DNA of 64,000 bases from Lachnospiraceae bacterium. Lineage in GTDB: Bacteria > Bacillota > Clostridia > Lachnospirales > Lachnospiraceae. Below the pieces are notes generated by a model. It was not told the DNA's origin and did no database searches. It saw only the letters and a program-made list of their open reading frames with translations. Positions 52,187 to 62,331 of the stretch are shown here, piece after piece (positions within the stretch are counted from its first letter, which is position 1; each line of letters begins with the position of its first letter). The stretch lies in contig JAFWTY010000028.1 of NCBI GenBank assembly GCA_017518735.1, positions 1 through 64,000 on the forward strand. Direction: 5' to 3'. Made by a program: the position numbers and the translations under genes.

Positions 52187-53923
52187 CTACACCTCCCTTG
52201 TCTCGATGGCACCGAACTTGCAACGGCTTTCGCATAAGCCGCATCCGTTACACATGGTTTCATCGATGCGAATGGTTCCGTCCGGATTCTTGGTAATTGC
52301 GGGACATCCGGGCTTTAAGCACATACCGCACTTCTTGCATTTGTCGGAAAGTGCATAGCATTTCTTGTGAGATACGTTGGATTTCAACAGTGCACAGGGT
52401 GCCTGGGAAATGATGACGGAAACCGCATCGCGGGCAACTTCCTCTTTGATGACTGCTTTTAATTTCTCGGTATCAAATGCATTTACCACGGTGACATATT
52501 CCACACCGAGTGCGTGGCATAAGTCAACCAGATCCACTGCATAAGTAGGATCTCCGGATAAGGTTTTTCCGGTTGCCGCATGGTCCTGATGTCCGGTCAT
52601 ACCGGTTGTGGAGTTATCCATAATGATAACGGTTCCGGTGGACTTGTTGTAAACCATGTTCAGCAGGGAATTGATACCGGTATGTAAGAAGGTGGAATCG
52701 CCAATCAAAGCAACCCAGTTCTTGATGTATTCTTTGCCTTTTGCTTTTTCCATACCATGGAGGGTGGAGATACTGGATCCCATGCAGACCGTGGTATCGA
52801 TTACGTTAAGCGGAGCTACTGCACCCAAGGTGTAGCAGCCGATGTCTCCGGCACCGTGAATCTTCAATTCGTTCAAAACGGTAAAGGTGCTTCTGTGCGG
52901 GCAACCCGGGCAGAGAATCGGAGGACGTGCGGGAACCTTTGCGGGTTCTTCGGTCTTCACTTCTTCTCCGAGAATTGCTTTGCGAAGCATGTTTGCGGAG
53001 TACTCACCCTGAATGGTCAGGATGTCTTTTCCGTGGCAGGCAATACCCATTGCCTTTACCTGCTCTTCGATGAGCGGCTCAAGTTCCTCGATGATATATA
53101 AGGTCTCCACCTTGGAGGCGAAGTCTGCGATCAGTTTCTTCGGAAGGGGATGAACCAGACCGAGTTTTAATACGCTTGCGTTCGGAAGCGCTTCTTTTAC
53201 ATACTGATAAGGAATACCGGAAGTGATGACACCGATCTTGGTATCATTCATTTCCACACGGTTGTAGGATGCGGTATTGGCATCCTCGGACATATCGTTT
53301 AATCTCTTTTCCACAAAAACGTGACGGCCCTTTGCCATGGCAGGCATCATTACGTTCTTGGGAACGGAACGCTCATAAGGCTTGTCTTCCACTTCCACTC
53401 TGTCGCAGAGTTCCACAACACCCTGGCTGTGAGCCAAACGTGTGGTGGTACGAATCATAATGGGACAGTCATATTTTTCGGATAATTCAAATGCAATCTT
53501 GGTAAAGTCCTTAGCTTCCTGAGAATCCGAAGGCTCAAGTACGGGCACCTGTGCCACTCTTGCAACACATCTGGAATCCTGCTCATTCTGAGAAGAATAA
53601 AGGCCCGGATCGTCTGCTGCGACCAGCACCAGTCCGCCGTTTACACCAATGTAAGATACGGTATATAAAGGGTCAGATGCCACATTGACACCGACCATCT
53701 TCATGGATGCCAGGGCTCTGACACCGCTCATGGATGCACCGATGGCCACCTCCATTGCTACTTTTTCGTTTGGGGACCACTCTGCATAAATACCGTCATA
53801 CTTTACGATATTTTCGCTGATCTCCGTGCTGGGCGTTCCGGGATACGCTGCGGAAACCTTTACTCCCGCTTCCCATGCGCCTCTGGCAATTGCTTCATTG
53901 CCAAGCATGATTTTCTTCTCCAC
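52187..53923 (-). CDS. iorA: Indolepyruvate:ferredoxin oxidoreductase, alpha subunit
   Basis: IorA oxidatively decarboxylates aryl-pyruvates to aryl-acetyl-CoA with reduction of ferredoxin. The pyruvate-oxidoreductase N-domain (AAYPGTPSTEI) and the thiamine-diphosphate domain (GDIGCYTLG and GDSTFLHTG) are complete. The C-terminal ferredoxin domain has clusters at Cys 529, 532, 535, 540 and 558, 561, 564, 568. The start is a GTG with AGGAAGG 8 bases upstream. It lies 39 bp past the RNase P RNA gene and heads the iorAB-paaK-ACT operon. Confidence 0.96.
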   Translation of the reverse strand: MEKKIMLGNEAIARGAWEAGVKVSAAYPGTPSTEISENIVKYDGIYAEWSPNEKVAMEVAIGASMSGVRALASMKMVGVNVASDPLYTVSYIGVNGGLVLVAADDPGLYSSQNEQDSRCVARVAQVPVLEPSDSQEAKDFTKIAFELSEKYDCPIMIRTTTRLAHSQGVVELCDRVEVEDKPYERSVPKNVMMPAMAKGRHVFVEKRLNDMSEDANTASYNRVEMNDTKIGVITSGIPYQYVKEALPNASVLKLGLVHPLPKKLIADFASKVETLYIIEELEPLIEEQVKAMGIACHGKDILTIQGEYSANMLRKAILGEEVKTEEPAKVPARPPILCPGCPHRSTFTVLNELKIHGAGDIGCYTLGAVAPLNVIDTTVCMGSSISTLHGMEKAKGKEYIKNWVALIGDSTFLHTGINSLLNMVYNKSTGTVIIMDNSTTGMTGHQDHAATGKTLSGDPTYAVDLVDLCHALGVEYVTVVNAFDTEKLKAVIKEEVARDAVSVIISQAPCALLKSNVSHKKCYALSDKCKKCGMCLKPGCPAITKNPDGTIRIDETMCNGCGLCESRCKFGAIETREV

Positions 53924-53962
53924 GTATATTACCTTCCTTTCAATAATGGTTCTTTTATAAAT

Positions 53963-54296
53963 CGAGTGGGACTGTAAGCCGGGTTCTGTCGTGAATGATC
54001 ATCTATCTAGGAGATATGTTGCCATATCCCTCAAGCAACCTACCTGAAAGCGAACCGGGCCGGTTCATAGCTTTCTGCTTGGTCTTGCTTCGGATGGGGT
54101 TTACACAGCCTCACCTGTTACCAGATGAGCGGTAGTCTCTTACACTGCCATTCCACCCTTACCGCTTGCGCGGCGGTTTCTTTTCTGTTGCACTATCCTT
54201 GGAGTCACCTCCACCGGACGTTATCCGGCATCCTGCCCTGCGAAGCCCGGACTTTCCTCTCCCGCAAAATGCGGCAGCGATCATTCATCCCACTCG
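53963..54296 (-). ncRNA. rnpB: RNase P RNA, type A
   Basis: The 334-base RNA removes tRNA 5' leaders. The conserved start GAGGAAAGTCCGGGC (at about 54257-54243) and the near-3' segment ACAGAACCCGGCTTA are present. The two ends, CGAGTGGGA and TCCCACTCG, can pair as P1. The universally conserved GGTAAGGGTGGAA-type core (near 54155) is also seen. It is the most certain RNA gene of the window. No clear terminator is seen between it and iorA. Confidence 0.97.
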
Positions 54297-54331
54297 TAAT
54301 TCACTTTTGTACTACAAGCGTAGTTTATATT

Positions 54332-56002
54332 TTATACGTTAAAAATACTTCCGCCCACAAATTCTCTGGCAATCGAATTGGTCGGGATTCTGGAAGTATC
54401 CATGCAGAGGAAATACTCTAAGAATTTCAATAATCTTCTTGCTTCGAGATATTCGGGAGTGCCTTCCGGAACGCTGTATAACAGAGGTTCCGCAAAGGAT
54501 TTTAACGCTGCGATTTCATAAAGCAGTGCCGAATTAAAGATGGCATCCGCACTTTCCTGGAAGGGGAAAATGTTTTCCACTTCACCTTTACGCACATTTG
54601 CCCACATCTGAATGGTTCTGGTTGCGGAATTTCCTCGGGTTCTGAAATCTCTGACCATTCTGCGAAGAAGTCTCGCATCCGTGGTGGGTATACGATTGTG
54701 TTCATCAATGTTTAATGTAGTCAGCGCACTGATATAGATTTTGTATTTGCTTTCGGTCGGAAGAAGTTCACTCATCTTATCATTCAGGGCATGAATTCCT
54801 TCGATGACAAGAATATCGTCCGGACCAAGCTGAAGTTTATTTCCGCGGTATTCTCTCTGACCTGTCTTAAAGTTGAAGGTGGGAAGTTCCACTTCTTCTC
54901 CCTGTAAGAGCAGTTCCATATCATGATTGAAGAGTTTTACGTCGATTGCTTCCAGACACTCAAAATCATAATCGCCGTTTGCATCACGCGGTGTATCCTC
55001 ACGATTTACAAAATAATCGTCCACACCGATCGGATGTGGCTTGAAGCCAAGCGATTTCAACTGAATGGAAAGTCTGTGCGAAAACGAAGTCTTTCCGGAA
55101 GAGGACGGGCCGGCAATCATGATGAATTTTACACCCGTACGTTTTGCAATGTCCACCGCAATATTGGCGATTCTTCTTTCCTGCATTGCCTCGGAAACCA
55201 GGATCATATCTTCATAGTCCCCGTTGCAAAGGTTTTCGTTCAGATCACCGACTACACCGATTCCGATGGTGTCACTTAACGTGGTTGCCGCCATCATGGT
55301 ACTGTAGATCTTCGGAAGCGGTACAAACTTCGGAAGTACGGTAGGTTCTTTTGCGGTCGGTATATTTAAAATAAAACCGCTCTTAAACTTCAATACTTCA
55401 AACCACTTCACCATGCCCATATCGGGAAGCATGCTTCCGTAGAAATAATCGAAATATCCGTCGATTTCGTAAAGGTTGATATCACGGCCTTTACGGAATC
55501 TGCAGGTTTTGATCTTATCCGGCATATTCTGAGATTCAAAAATCTTCATCGCCTCGGATAACGGGAAATTATCTTTGTGAATGACGGTTTTTGCATCGAC
55601 CATTTCCTGCATTCTCGCGGATATTTTCTCAATCAGTTCTTCCGTTACGGATTCGTTTGCTTCAAAGGAAAAATAGTAACCGGTGTTCATGGAAAATTCC
55701 AGTTTCAGTTTTCCGATCCGGTTCATTCCGACCACATCGTATACCGCTTTAACAAATAAAAGTACTGCGGTACGCATGTAGGTGGCATGTCCTGCCGGTG
55801 TGGAAAAATCCATAAAATCCACTTTTCCGCTACGGCCTACCTCCAGAAAGAGTTCCCGGATACTCTCATCGTGGCAGGCAACGGCAATGCCTCCCCTGGC
55901 ATCTTTTTCATACTCCTTTGCGATTTCCGCATAGGTGATGTTTGCAGGATATTCTTTTGTTTCGTTATTGATAATCAGATTAATTGTTTCTTCGTTTGCC
56001 AT
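54332..56002 (-). CDS. Nucleoside kinase with TGS-like N-domain
   Basis: The N-terminal 70 residues resemble the TGS/threonyl-tRNA-synthetase-like domain fused to uridine-kinase-like proteins in Clostridia. A middle segment has the FVKAVYDVVG and TGYYFSFEA pattern. The P-loop kinase core (AGPSSSGKTSFSHRL) is at about residues 298-312. The substrate, uridine/cytidine or another nucleoside, is unknown. The start at 56002 is a choice; a TTG at 56023 would add seven residues. It precedes rnpB by 35 bp. Confidence 0.88.
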   Translation of the reverse strand: MANEETINLIINNETKEYPANITYAEIAKEYEKDARGGIAVACHDESIRELFLEVGRSGKVDFMDFSTPAGHATYMRTAVLLFVKAVYDVVGMNRIGKLKLEFSMNTGYYFSFEANESVTEELIEKISARMQEMVDAKTVIHKDNFPLSEAMKIFESQNMPDKIKTCRFRKGRDINLYEIDGYFDYFYGSMLPDMGMVKWFEVLKFKSGFILNIPTAKEPTVLPKFVPLPKIYSTMMAATTLSDTIGIGVVGDLNENLCNGDYEDMILVSEAMQERRIANIAVDIAKRTGVKFIMIAGPSSSGKTSFSHRLSIQLKSLGFKPHPIGVDDYFVNREDTPRDANGDYDFECLEAIDVKLFNHDMELLLQGEEVELPTFNFKTGQREYRGNKLQLGPDDILVIEGIHALNDKMSELLPTESKYKIYISALTTLNIDEHNRIPTTDARLLRRMVRDFRTRGNSATRTIQMWANVRKGEVENIFPFQESADAIFNSALLYEIAALKSFAEPLLYSVPEGTPEYLEARRLLKFLEYFLCMDTSRIPTNSIAREFVGGSIFNV

Positions 56003-56038
56003 TTGTAATTCCCATCCCATCAAATGATCTAACTACAT

Positions 56039-56821
56039 TTATAGTACATTCCCGATCTCTTCCTGTTCGGAACAAAAAACGGTGATCTGTCTCAATTCTT
56101 TTTCAAAAAAGTCCTTCATATACGGAATGAAAATCTTTTCAATTCCGAAGTGGCCTGCATCTATAATGGACAATCCCTGCTCCATTGCATCCAGTGCTTT
56201 GTGATAGGTGATATCGCCGGTAATCAGCACCTGTGCTCCGCCTTTCATCGCGTGCGGGATTGCAAATCCGCCGCTGCCTCCGCAGATTGCAACCTTCTCC
56301 ACAATCCGGTCTCCTTCTCCGTAAAGAATCACGTTCGGAATATGGAATTTCAGTTTTACGATTTCCGCAAGTTCCTTTAAGCTGACTTCTCTCGGAAGCA
56401 GACCGATACGACCCAGACCTTCTTTGGAAATATCATCTTCATAGGTGACATCCAGAACGCTTTTTCTTTTTAAGGAGAGTTCGTCCGCTACAGCATCGGC
56501 CATACCCATTACATCAAAATTGGTATGCATGCAGGCATAGCAGATATTGTTTTTTGCAAGAGTCAAAATCTTCTTTCCGATGACATCGTCCGCAACGACC
56601 CTTTTGATCGGATCAAAAATCATCGGATGATGTGTTAACAGAAGATTCACCTTCTTCTCGACTGCTTCGTTTACCACATCCAGAGTGGCATCCACCGCAA
56701 TCAAAACTCTTGAAACTTCCGAATTCCCGTCCCCCACAAGAAACCCTGAATTGTCCCAATCCATAGCAAAGGAGGAAGGGGAAAGCTGATCCAATTTGTC
56801 GAGAATCTCTTTACAAATCAT
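56039..56821 (-). CDS. Nif3-like dinuclear-metal-center protein
   Basis: The 260-residue protein belongs to the Nif3/YqfO family (GTP cyclohydrolase-like structural group). Metal ligands are likely in LTHHPMIF (near 62-69), CMHTNFD (near 96-102) and DAGHFGIEK (near 219-227). It is commonly located next to trmK, as here. The cellular role is unclear. Confidence 0.94.
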   Translation of the reverse strand: MICKEILDKLDQLSPSSFAMDWDNSGFLVGDGNSEVSRVLIAVDATLDVVNEAVEKKVNLLLTHHPMIFDPIKRVVADDVIGKKILTLAKNNICYACMHTNFDVMGMADAVADELSLKRKSVLDVTYEDDISKEGLGRIGLLPREVSLKELAEIVKLKFHIPNVILYGEGDRIVEKVAICGGSGGFAIPHAMKGGAQVLITGDITYHKALDAMEQGLSIIDAGHFGIEKIFIPYMKDFFEKELRQITVFCSEQEEIGNVL

Positions 56822-56851
56822 AGTTTTCTCCTTTCGTCTGCTGCCGGAGTC

Positions 56852-57628
56852 CTATGCCCCCTGCAGTTTCCATTTTGCCAGCATTAAAATATCCATTTCC
56901 GCATTTACCCTTGCAAGAGCCCGTTCCGGTTCGGTATTCTCGTCCGGATCAAAGTTCTCGACAATGGATAGAAGTCGTTGTTCTTCCTTCTCCAGAAAAG
57001 CATAGAGTACGGGAGAATGATTCTCCAGCAAGCTTTTTCCGTAAGTACATTCACATACTTCGTCGGAAGATTGTTTTTGAAGTCTTTCTTCCGCATCTTT
57101 CAAATATGCCTCAAAATCCGGAATATCGCATTCGAAGAAGTCGTTATTCTTCGGCAAGGAAAGACGCATCATCGGATAAAACTTTCCGTCCTCCATTACC
57201 ATATTCTCTTCTTCCGTGACAAAGCCCCATTCCTTTAAGACAAACCGTACAAGAGGAATTTTGGACTGAAGCTGCAGTATAATCTGCTTCCAGCCTTTCA
57301 TTACACTCTTTCCGTCGTACAGAATCCGAAGTCCGAGCGGTCCGCCCATTCCCGCAAGAATCGCCCCGTCGCATTCGCCGACCTGCACTTTTTCAAAGCC
57401 GTCCGACAGGCGTAGTTCTATCTGTTCACTCAGATTACAGGTACGGATGTTTTTCTCTGCTGCCGCAAGAGGTCCTTTGTTAATGTCGCAGGCTATCATC
57501 CGCTTTGCTTTATGATTCTGTACCAGGGCGATGCTTAAATATCCGTGATCACAGCCGATATCGGCAATCACATTCCCGGGTTTCACCAGTTCCCCGACAG
57601 CACTTAATCGAATTCCAAGTTCCAGCAT
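56852..57628 (-). CDS. trmK: tRNA (adenine-22-N1)-methyltransferase TrmK
   Basis: TrmK methylates adenine 22 in some tRNAs. The SAM-binding motif ADIGCDHGYLSIAL is near residues 23-36 and AGMGGPLGL near 91-99. Position between rpoD and the Nif3 gene is typical for Firmicutes. Confidence 0.93.
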   Translation of the reverse strand: MLELGIRLSAVGELVKPGNVIADIGCDHGYLSIALVQNHKAKRMIACDINKGPLAAAEKNIRTCNLSEQIELRLSDGFEKVQVGECDGAILAGMGGPLGLRILYDGKSVMKGWKQIILQLQSKIPLVRFVLKEWGFVTEEENMVMEDGKFYPMMRLSLPKNNDFFECDIPDFEAYLKDAEERLQKQSSDEVCECTYGKSLLENHSPVLYAFLEKEEQRLLSIVENFDPDENTEPERALARVNAEMDILMLAKWKLQGA

Positions 57629-57637
57629 GGCAATACC

Positions 57638-59341
57638 TTAATCGAGATAATCTCTGAGTTTACGGCTTCTGGAAGGATGACGAAGTTTACGAAGAGCCTT
57701 CGCCTCGATCTGACGGATACGCTCACGGGTTACGTTAAATTCACGTCCAACCTCTTCCAAAGTACGCTGACGTCCGTCGTCCAAACCGAAACGCAAACGC
57801 AGAACCTTCTGCTCTCTCTCGGTCAGAGTGGAAAGCACCTCGTCCAGCTGTTCACGAAGCAGGGTTGCCGCAGCAGCATCCGCAGGCACGGGAACGTTGT
57901 CGTCCTGAATGAAATCACCGAGGTGGGAATCTTCCTCTTCACCGATCGGAGTTTCCAAAGAAACAGGCTCCTGGGAGATTTTTAAGATTTCTCTTACTCT
58001 GTCTTCCGGCATCTTCAGTGCTTCCGCGATTTCTTCGGGAGACGGCTCTCTGCCGAGTTCCTGTAAAAGCTGTCTGGAAACACGGATGAGCTTGTTGATG
58101 GTTTCCACCATATGTACGGGAATACGAATCGTTCTTGCCTGGTCTGCAATGGCACGGGTGATTGCCTGACGAATCCACCATGTTGCATAGGTGGAGAACT
58201 TGTATCCCTTTCTGTAATCAAATTTTTCCACAGCCTTAATCAGACCTAAGTTTCCTTCCTGAATCAGATCAAGGAACAAAAGTCCGCGGCCGACATATCT
58301 TTTTGCGATGCTGACAACGAGACGTAAGTTTGCTTCGGCAAGGCGCTTCTTTGCACTTTCATCGCCTTTTTCCATACGTCTTGCAAGATCGATTTCTTCT
58401 TCTGCGGAAAGAAGGGGAACCTTACCGATTTCCTTTAAGTACATACGTACCGGATCTTCGATGTTCACACCTTCCGGAATGGACATATCGATATTGTCCA
58501 TATCGACATCGAGATCTTCCTTGTCTTCCTCTTCGGAAGCAAGAAGTGCATCATCATCGGGTTCCAGATCATCTCCTTCGCTGATGGGGAAGATGTCCAC
58601 GTTGTTCTGCTCTAAGAAATCCGTAACTCTGTCATACTGTTCCTCATCCAGGTTTAAGTCCGCCATGTAAAGCGTAACTTCGCCTTCATCGAGGATGTTT
58701 TTCTTCTTCTTTGCAAAATCAAGAAGCTCTTTTAATCTCTCTTCCAGTTTGATGCTGACTTCTTCTTTGTCTTCGGAATCGTCTAACTCTTCTTCTTTTG
58801 CCTTGGATTTTCTGCTTTTCTTCTTCGGAAGTTCAAAAAACTCTTCAATTTCTTCTTCGAGTTCCTCTAACTCCTCTTCTTCCTCTTTGGCTTTCTTGGA
58901 GCGTTTCTTAGGTGCTTTTTCCACTACCTCTTCTTCCACCTCTTCCACAACTTCTTTGGCCTTTCTGGAACGTTTCTTGGGCGCCTCTTCCACCACCTCT
59001 TCTTCAACTTCCTTTGCCTTTTTGGAGCGTTTCTTGGGTGCTTCTTCCACTACCTCTTCCACAACTTCCCTGGCTTTTTTCGAGCGTTTCTTAGGGGTTT
59101 CTTCCACTACCTCCTCGACAACCTCTTTCGCCTTTTTCGTGCGCTTCTTGGGTGCTTCTGCGACCTCTTCTATTACTTCTTTGGCTTTCTTGGACGTTTT
59201 CTTCGTCTCTTTTTCTTTTGCCTTTGTCTCTTTTACCTTTGTTTCCTTGGTTTTGGAAGCAGCTTTCGTATTCTTTTCTGCTGCCTTTGCGGTCTTTGTT
59301 GCCTCTTTTGTTACGGTTTTTGTTGTTTTCTTAACTGCCAA
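57638..59341 (-). CDS. rpoD: Primary sigma factor RpoD/SigA with a long repeat-rich N-terminal extension
   Basis: The 567-residue factor has the expected sigma-70 regions: 1.2 near 296-330, 2 near 335-405, 3 near 410-485 and 4 near 500-560, ending in [16 protein letters not shown]. Its unusual part is residues 1-190: a Lys/Thr-rich start followed by a charged repeat with PKKR at 64, 83, 102, 121, 144 and 172. Normal Firmicute SigA is about 370 residues, so about 170-190 residues are extra. It follows dnaG by 33 bp as in the standard operon. The tail could affect promoter escape or condensate-like interaction (speculative). Confidence 0.96.
   Translation of the reverse strand: MAVKKTTKTVTKEATKTAKAAEKNTKAASKTKETKVKETKAKEKETKKTSKKAKEVIEEVAEAPKKRTKKAKEVVEEVVEETPKKRSKKAREVVEEVVEEAPKKRSKKAKEVEEEVVEEAPKKRSRKAKEVVEEVEEEVVEKAPKKRSKKAKEEEEELEELEEEIEEFFELPKKKSRKSKAKEEELDDSEDKEEVSIKLEERLKELLDFAKKKKNILDEGEVTLYMADLNLDEEQYDRVTDFLEQNNVDIFPISEGDDLEPDDDALLASEEEDKEDLDVDMDNIDMSIPEGVNIEDPVRMYLKEIGKVPLLSAEEEIDLARRMEKGDESAKKRLAEANLRLVVSIAKRYVGRGLLFLDLIQEGNLGLIKAVEKFDYRKGYKFSTYATWWIRQAITRAIADQARTIRIPVHMVETINKLIRVSRQLLQELGREPSPEEIAEALKMPEDRVREILKISQEPVSLETPIGEEEDSHLGDFIQDDNVPVPADAAAATLLREQLDEVLSTLTEREQKVLRLRFGLDDGRQRTLEEVGREFNVTRERIRQIEAKALRKLRHPSRSRKLRDYLD
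58790..59197 (-). repeat. In-frame tandem repeat within rpoD
   Basis: The encoded unit is about 19 residues (57 bp): [23 protein letters not shown]. Six imperfect copies lie at residues 49-184, the first three exactly 19 residues apart. Because the length is a multiple of three, copy changes keep the frame. Confidence 0.85.
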
Positions 59342-59374
59342 GATTTTGTACCCCTTTCTTGTCCATCTATCCTT

Positions 59375-61150
59375 TTACAAATGAATATTATTCTTCTTTA
59401 TTTCTTCCAGAGCCTTCTTTTCGGCGATGCCCTGTTTGATTCCTTCCATATCGCTTGTTCGCGATGCTTCGTGTCGTTCGTAAGTACTCTTTTTCAATTT
59501 ATAAAAAACTTCGCTGATTGCTCTTTCCTTTTCTTCCTTGTCGGCGAGGTTTTCAATCTTTGTGGTAAACAAAGCACTTACTTTGCTCTGCTCGTCCGCA
59601 TCTTCGTACCGGCTTATGATAGCGGCGGGATTCGGTGTTTTTCCTTCTCCCAACTCTTCTAAGAAACGTTTTGCAACATCCTTATAAAGTTCCGTGGAAA
59701 AATCGTCTTCGGAAATCTTATCCCGAATCTGCGGATAAAGCTTAGGTTCCTCCAGAAGGTACGTAAGAAAGATCTGCTCGTTTTGCATTGCGTAATCTTC
59801 TTTCGTCGCATTCCTCGGGCCCGCGCTTCGAAGTTCTTCCCGCTCCGCTTTGTCGGCTAATGACAGGGCCGCTTTTCCGACTGCTTCTCTTAAATGCTCT
59901 TTGTTGATTCCGTATTCCAGCGAAACCGCATCCAGATAATTGTCCCGCATAAGCGGATCGTCCATTGTCGCCAAAAACTCGGCGATTTTATGATAAAACT
60001 TCGTCTTTTCGGCGTAGTCCTTCAAATCATATTCATTCTGTGCCGTATGAACCTGGAACAGCAGGGAGTCTTCCGCATTCTCCATGCGCTTTTCGAATTC
60101 CTCGGCGCCGAGATTTTTGATGAATTCGTCCGGATCCTTATATGGCTTCATATTGATGACGCGACCGGTCACATTGTACTTTCGAAGAATTTCAATCGCA
60201 CGCATGGCCGCCTTAACGCCTGCGCCGTCACTGTCATAGGACAGATACACGTCCGGTGAATACCTTTTCAGTAAAGAAGCCTGTTCCATCGTGAAGGCTG
60301 TTCCGAGCGAAGCCACGGCTTCATCAAAACCTGCCTGATGCAGGGAGATGACATCCATATATCCTTCGCAAAGGATGAAACGGTTCTTTCTGGAACTTTT
60401 TGCGAAACCGAATCCGTAAAGATTGCGTCGTTTATTGAAGATGTCGCTTTCCTGGGAGTTTAGGTACTTCGGTTCGCCGTCTCCCATGACACGACCGCCG
60501 AATCCCATGACTTTGTTCTTATCGTCTATGATCGGGAACATCACGCGATTCCAGAACTTACAACTCAGTCCGTGCCTTTCGGAAAACGAGGCGATTCCGC
60601 TATCTATCAGTTCCTGGTCGGTATAGCCCTTGCTTTTTAAGTAGCGAACCACTTCATTTCCATCCATCGGAGCATAGCCCAGAGCAAAGCGCTTAATCGT
60701 TTCGTCGCTTAAGCCTCGCTTCTTTAAATACCTCATGCCCGGAGCGCCACGCTTTTCATCCCACAAAACCTTGTAAAAATAGTTGGCCGCATCTTTGTTG
60801 CAGTCAAAAAGCCGCATCCTTCGGCCAGTTCGCTTCTTTGCTTCTTCTGAAGTATCCCTTTCGGGCAAAGCCACGCCGGCAAGAGGGGCCAAATATTCCA
60901 CCGCTTCCGGAAAGGTCATGTTCTCATATTTTTGCAGGAAGGTAAAAACATTACCGCCTGCACCGCAACCGAAGCATTTATATATCTGTCTGGCCGGATT
61001 TACCGAAAACGACGGGGTTTTCTCATTATGAAAGGGGCAACAGCAGGTGTAGTTGGAACCCTTTTTTTGGAGGCTTAAAAAGGTCGAGAGAACGGAAACG
61101 ATGTCGCTTTTGGACCGAATCTCTTCCACCAGTTCGTCCGGATAATACAT
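59375..61150 (-). CDS. dnaG: DNA primase DnaG
   Basis: This 591-residue primase has the N-terminal zinc finger (CPFHNEKTPSF near residues 38-48, then CFGCGAGG), the TOPRIM catalytic region (LCEGYMDVISL near 262-272 and YDSDGAG near 309-315), and a C-terminal DnaB-binding segment. It sits between dgt and rpoD as in the macromolecular-synthesis operon. It makes RNA primers in replication. Confidence 0.98.
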   Translation of the reverse strand: MYYPDELVEEIRSKSDIVSVLSTFLSLQKKGSNYTCCCPFHNEKTPSFSVNPARQIYKCFGCGAGGNVFTFLQKYENMTFPEAVEYLAPLAGVALPERDTSEEAKKRTGRRMRLFDCNKDAANYFYKVLWDEKRGAPGMRYLKKRGLSDETIKRFALGYAPMDGNEVVRYLKSKGYTDQELIDSGIASFSERHGLSCKFWNRVMFPIIDDKNKVMGFGGRVMGDGEPKYLNSQESDIFNKRRNLYGFGFAKSSRKNRFILCEGYMDVISLHQAGFDEAVASLGTAFTMEQASLLKRYSPDVYLSYDSDGAGVKAAMRAIEILRKYNVTGRVINMKPYKDPDEFIKNLGAEEFEKRMENAEDSLLFQVHTAQNEYDLKDYAEKTKFYHKIAEFLATMDDPLMRDNYLDAVSLEYGINKEHLREAVGKAALSLADKAEREELRSAGPRNATKEDYAMQNEQIFLTYLLEEPKLYPQIRDKISEDDFSTELYKDVAKRFLEELGEGKTPNPAAIISRYEDADEQSKVSALFTTKIENLADKEEKERAISEVFYKLKKSTYERHEASRTSDMEGIKQGIAEKKALEEIKKNNIHL

Positions 61151-61162
61151 GTTATTCCCCCA

Positions 61163-62167
61163 TCAGCCGTGCCAGCATTTCGGAATGTAGATTTCTTCGT
61201 ATTTGGCGATTGCAAAACGGTCCGTCATGGCTGAGATGTAATCGCAAACAATCTGTTCCTTCGGATCACCTCTGTCCTGTAGTTTGATCAGTTCCAACGG
61301 AATCAGGTCAAAATGATCCATATAGTACTGGTACAGCGTGATTACGAGGTTTTCCGCTTTTCCTTCTTCGCTTTTTGCCAAAGGATTGTTGTATACATGT
61401 TCAAACATGAAGGCACGAAGCTCCTTCATGGCAGTTTCTGTCTCGGGTGACATGCCGATTTCATTCTTGTCTTTGGAAAACGTAATGATATCGTGGATGA
61501 AGTGATCCAGTCTCTGGGCAGCGGTGAAGCCGATGACTTCGCCGATGGACTTCGGCAGATCGGACTCTTTTAAGATTCCGCCGCGAACCGCATCATCCAT
61601 GTCATGATGAAAATATGCTATTTTATCGGAAAGACGGACGATTTTGCCCTCGAGGGTATACGGCATGGAAGACGTCTGATGGTTTAAAATACCATCTCTC
61701 GTTTCCATGGTAAGATTTAATCCGATTCCTTCTTTTTCCAGAACATCCACGGTTCTTAAGCTCTGTACGTTGTGTTCGAATCCAAGCGGGCAGATGCTGT
61801 TTAACGCTCTTTCTCCGGCATGACCGAACGGTGTATGGCCCAGATCATGGCCGAGTGCAATTGCTTCCACCAGATCTTCGTTCAAACGAAGGGCTTTTGC
61901 GATTGTACGGGCGTTCTGTGATACTTCCAGCGTATGCGTAAGTCTGGTTCTGTAATGATCACCTTCCGGTGTTAAGAAGACCTGCGTCTTGTCTTTTAAG
62001 CGGCGAAATGACTTACAATGCAGAATTCTGTCACGATCTCTTTGAAATACCGGACGAATATCGCACTGTTCCTCTTCTTTCAGCCTTCCCTTCGAGTCCA
62101 TACTGAAGGACGCATAAGGGCTTAAAAGCTCTTTTTCTTCCAATTCCAAACGTTCGCGGATATTCAT
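61163..62167 (-). CDS. dgt: Deoxyguanosinetriphosphate triphosphohydrolase-like HD protein
   Basis: The HD motif is visible as THTLEVSQNAR near 78-88 and GHDLGHTPFGHAGE near 108-121. This type acts on dNTPs or similar and is often located before dnaG. The 334-residue length fits the short clade of Dgt-like proteins. The precise substrate is not decided by sequence. GAAGGGGG precedes the ATG. Confidence 0.92.
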   Translation of the reverse strand: MNIRERLELEEKELLSPYASFSMDSKGRLKEEEQCDIRPVFQRDRDRILHCKSFRRLKDKTQVFLTPEGDHYRTRLTHTLEVSQNARTIAKALRLNEDLVEAIALGHDLGHTPFGHAGERALNSICPLGFEHNVQSLRTVDVLEKEGIGLNLTMETRDGILNHQTSSMPYTLEGKIVRLSDKIAYFHHDMDDAVRGGILKESDLPKSIGEVIGFTAAQRLDHFIHDIITFSKDKNEIGMSPETETAMKELRAFMFEHVYNNPLAKSEEGKAENLVITLYQYYMDHFDLIPLELIKLQDRGDPKEQIVCDYISAMTDRFAIAKYEEIYIPKCWHG

Positions 62168-62281
62168 AGTTTCCCCCTTCGAAAAAAACCCACATAGTTA
62201 ATATTCTCTTTTTTTGGACATTTTCCTTTTTTCTTTTTCATTTTTTTCGCAAAAAACGTAAATTTTTCCTATTTTTTTGAG

Positions 62282-62310
62282 TTGACATTTTAGATTTCCC
62301 TTGCTAAAAT
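62282..62310 (+). promoter_or_regulatory. Consensus promoter for tRNA-Leu genes
   Basis: TTGACA and TAAAAT are 17 bp apart, about 22 bp before the first tRNA. The region 62168-62281 to the left is AT-rich and holds the dgt leader. Confidence 0.8.
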
Positions 62311-62331
62311 ATGAAAGTCGCACAGACAAAT

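Noticed and set aside
58790..59197. Possible CRISPR array or minisatellite
   Set aside because: Repeats are contiguous, of 57 bp, in frame and without unique spacers, so this is a protein-coding repeat.
58695..59384. 229-codon plus-strand frame with Ser/Phe-rich sequence
   Set aside because: It is the antisense of the Lys/Glu repeat in rpoD, so its low-complexity sequence is an artefact.
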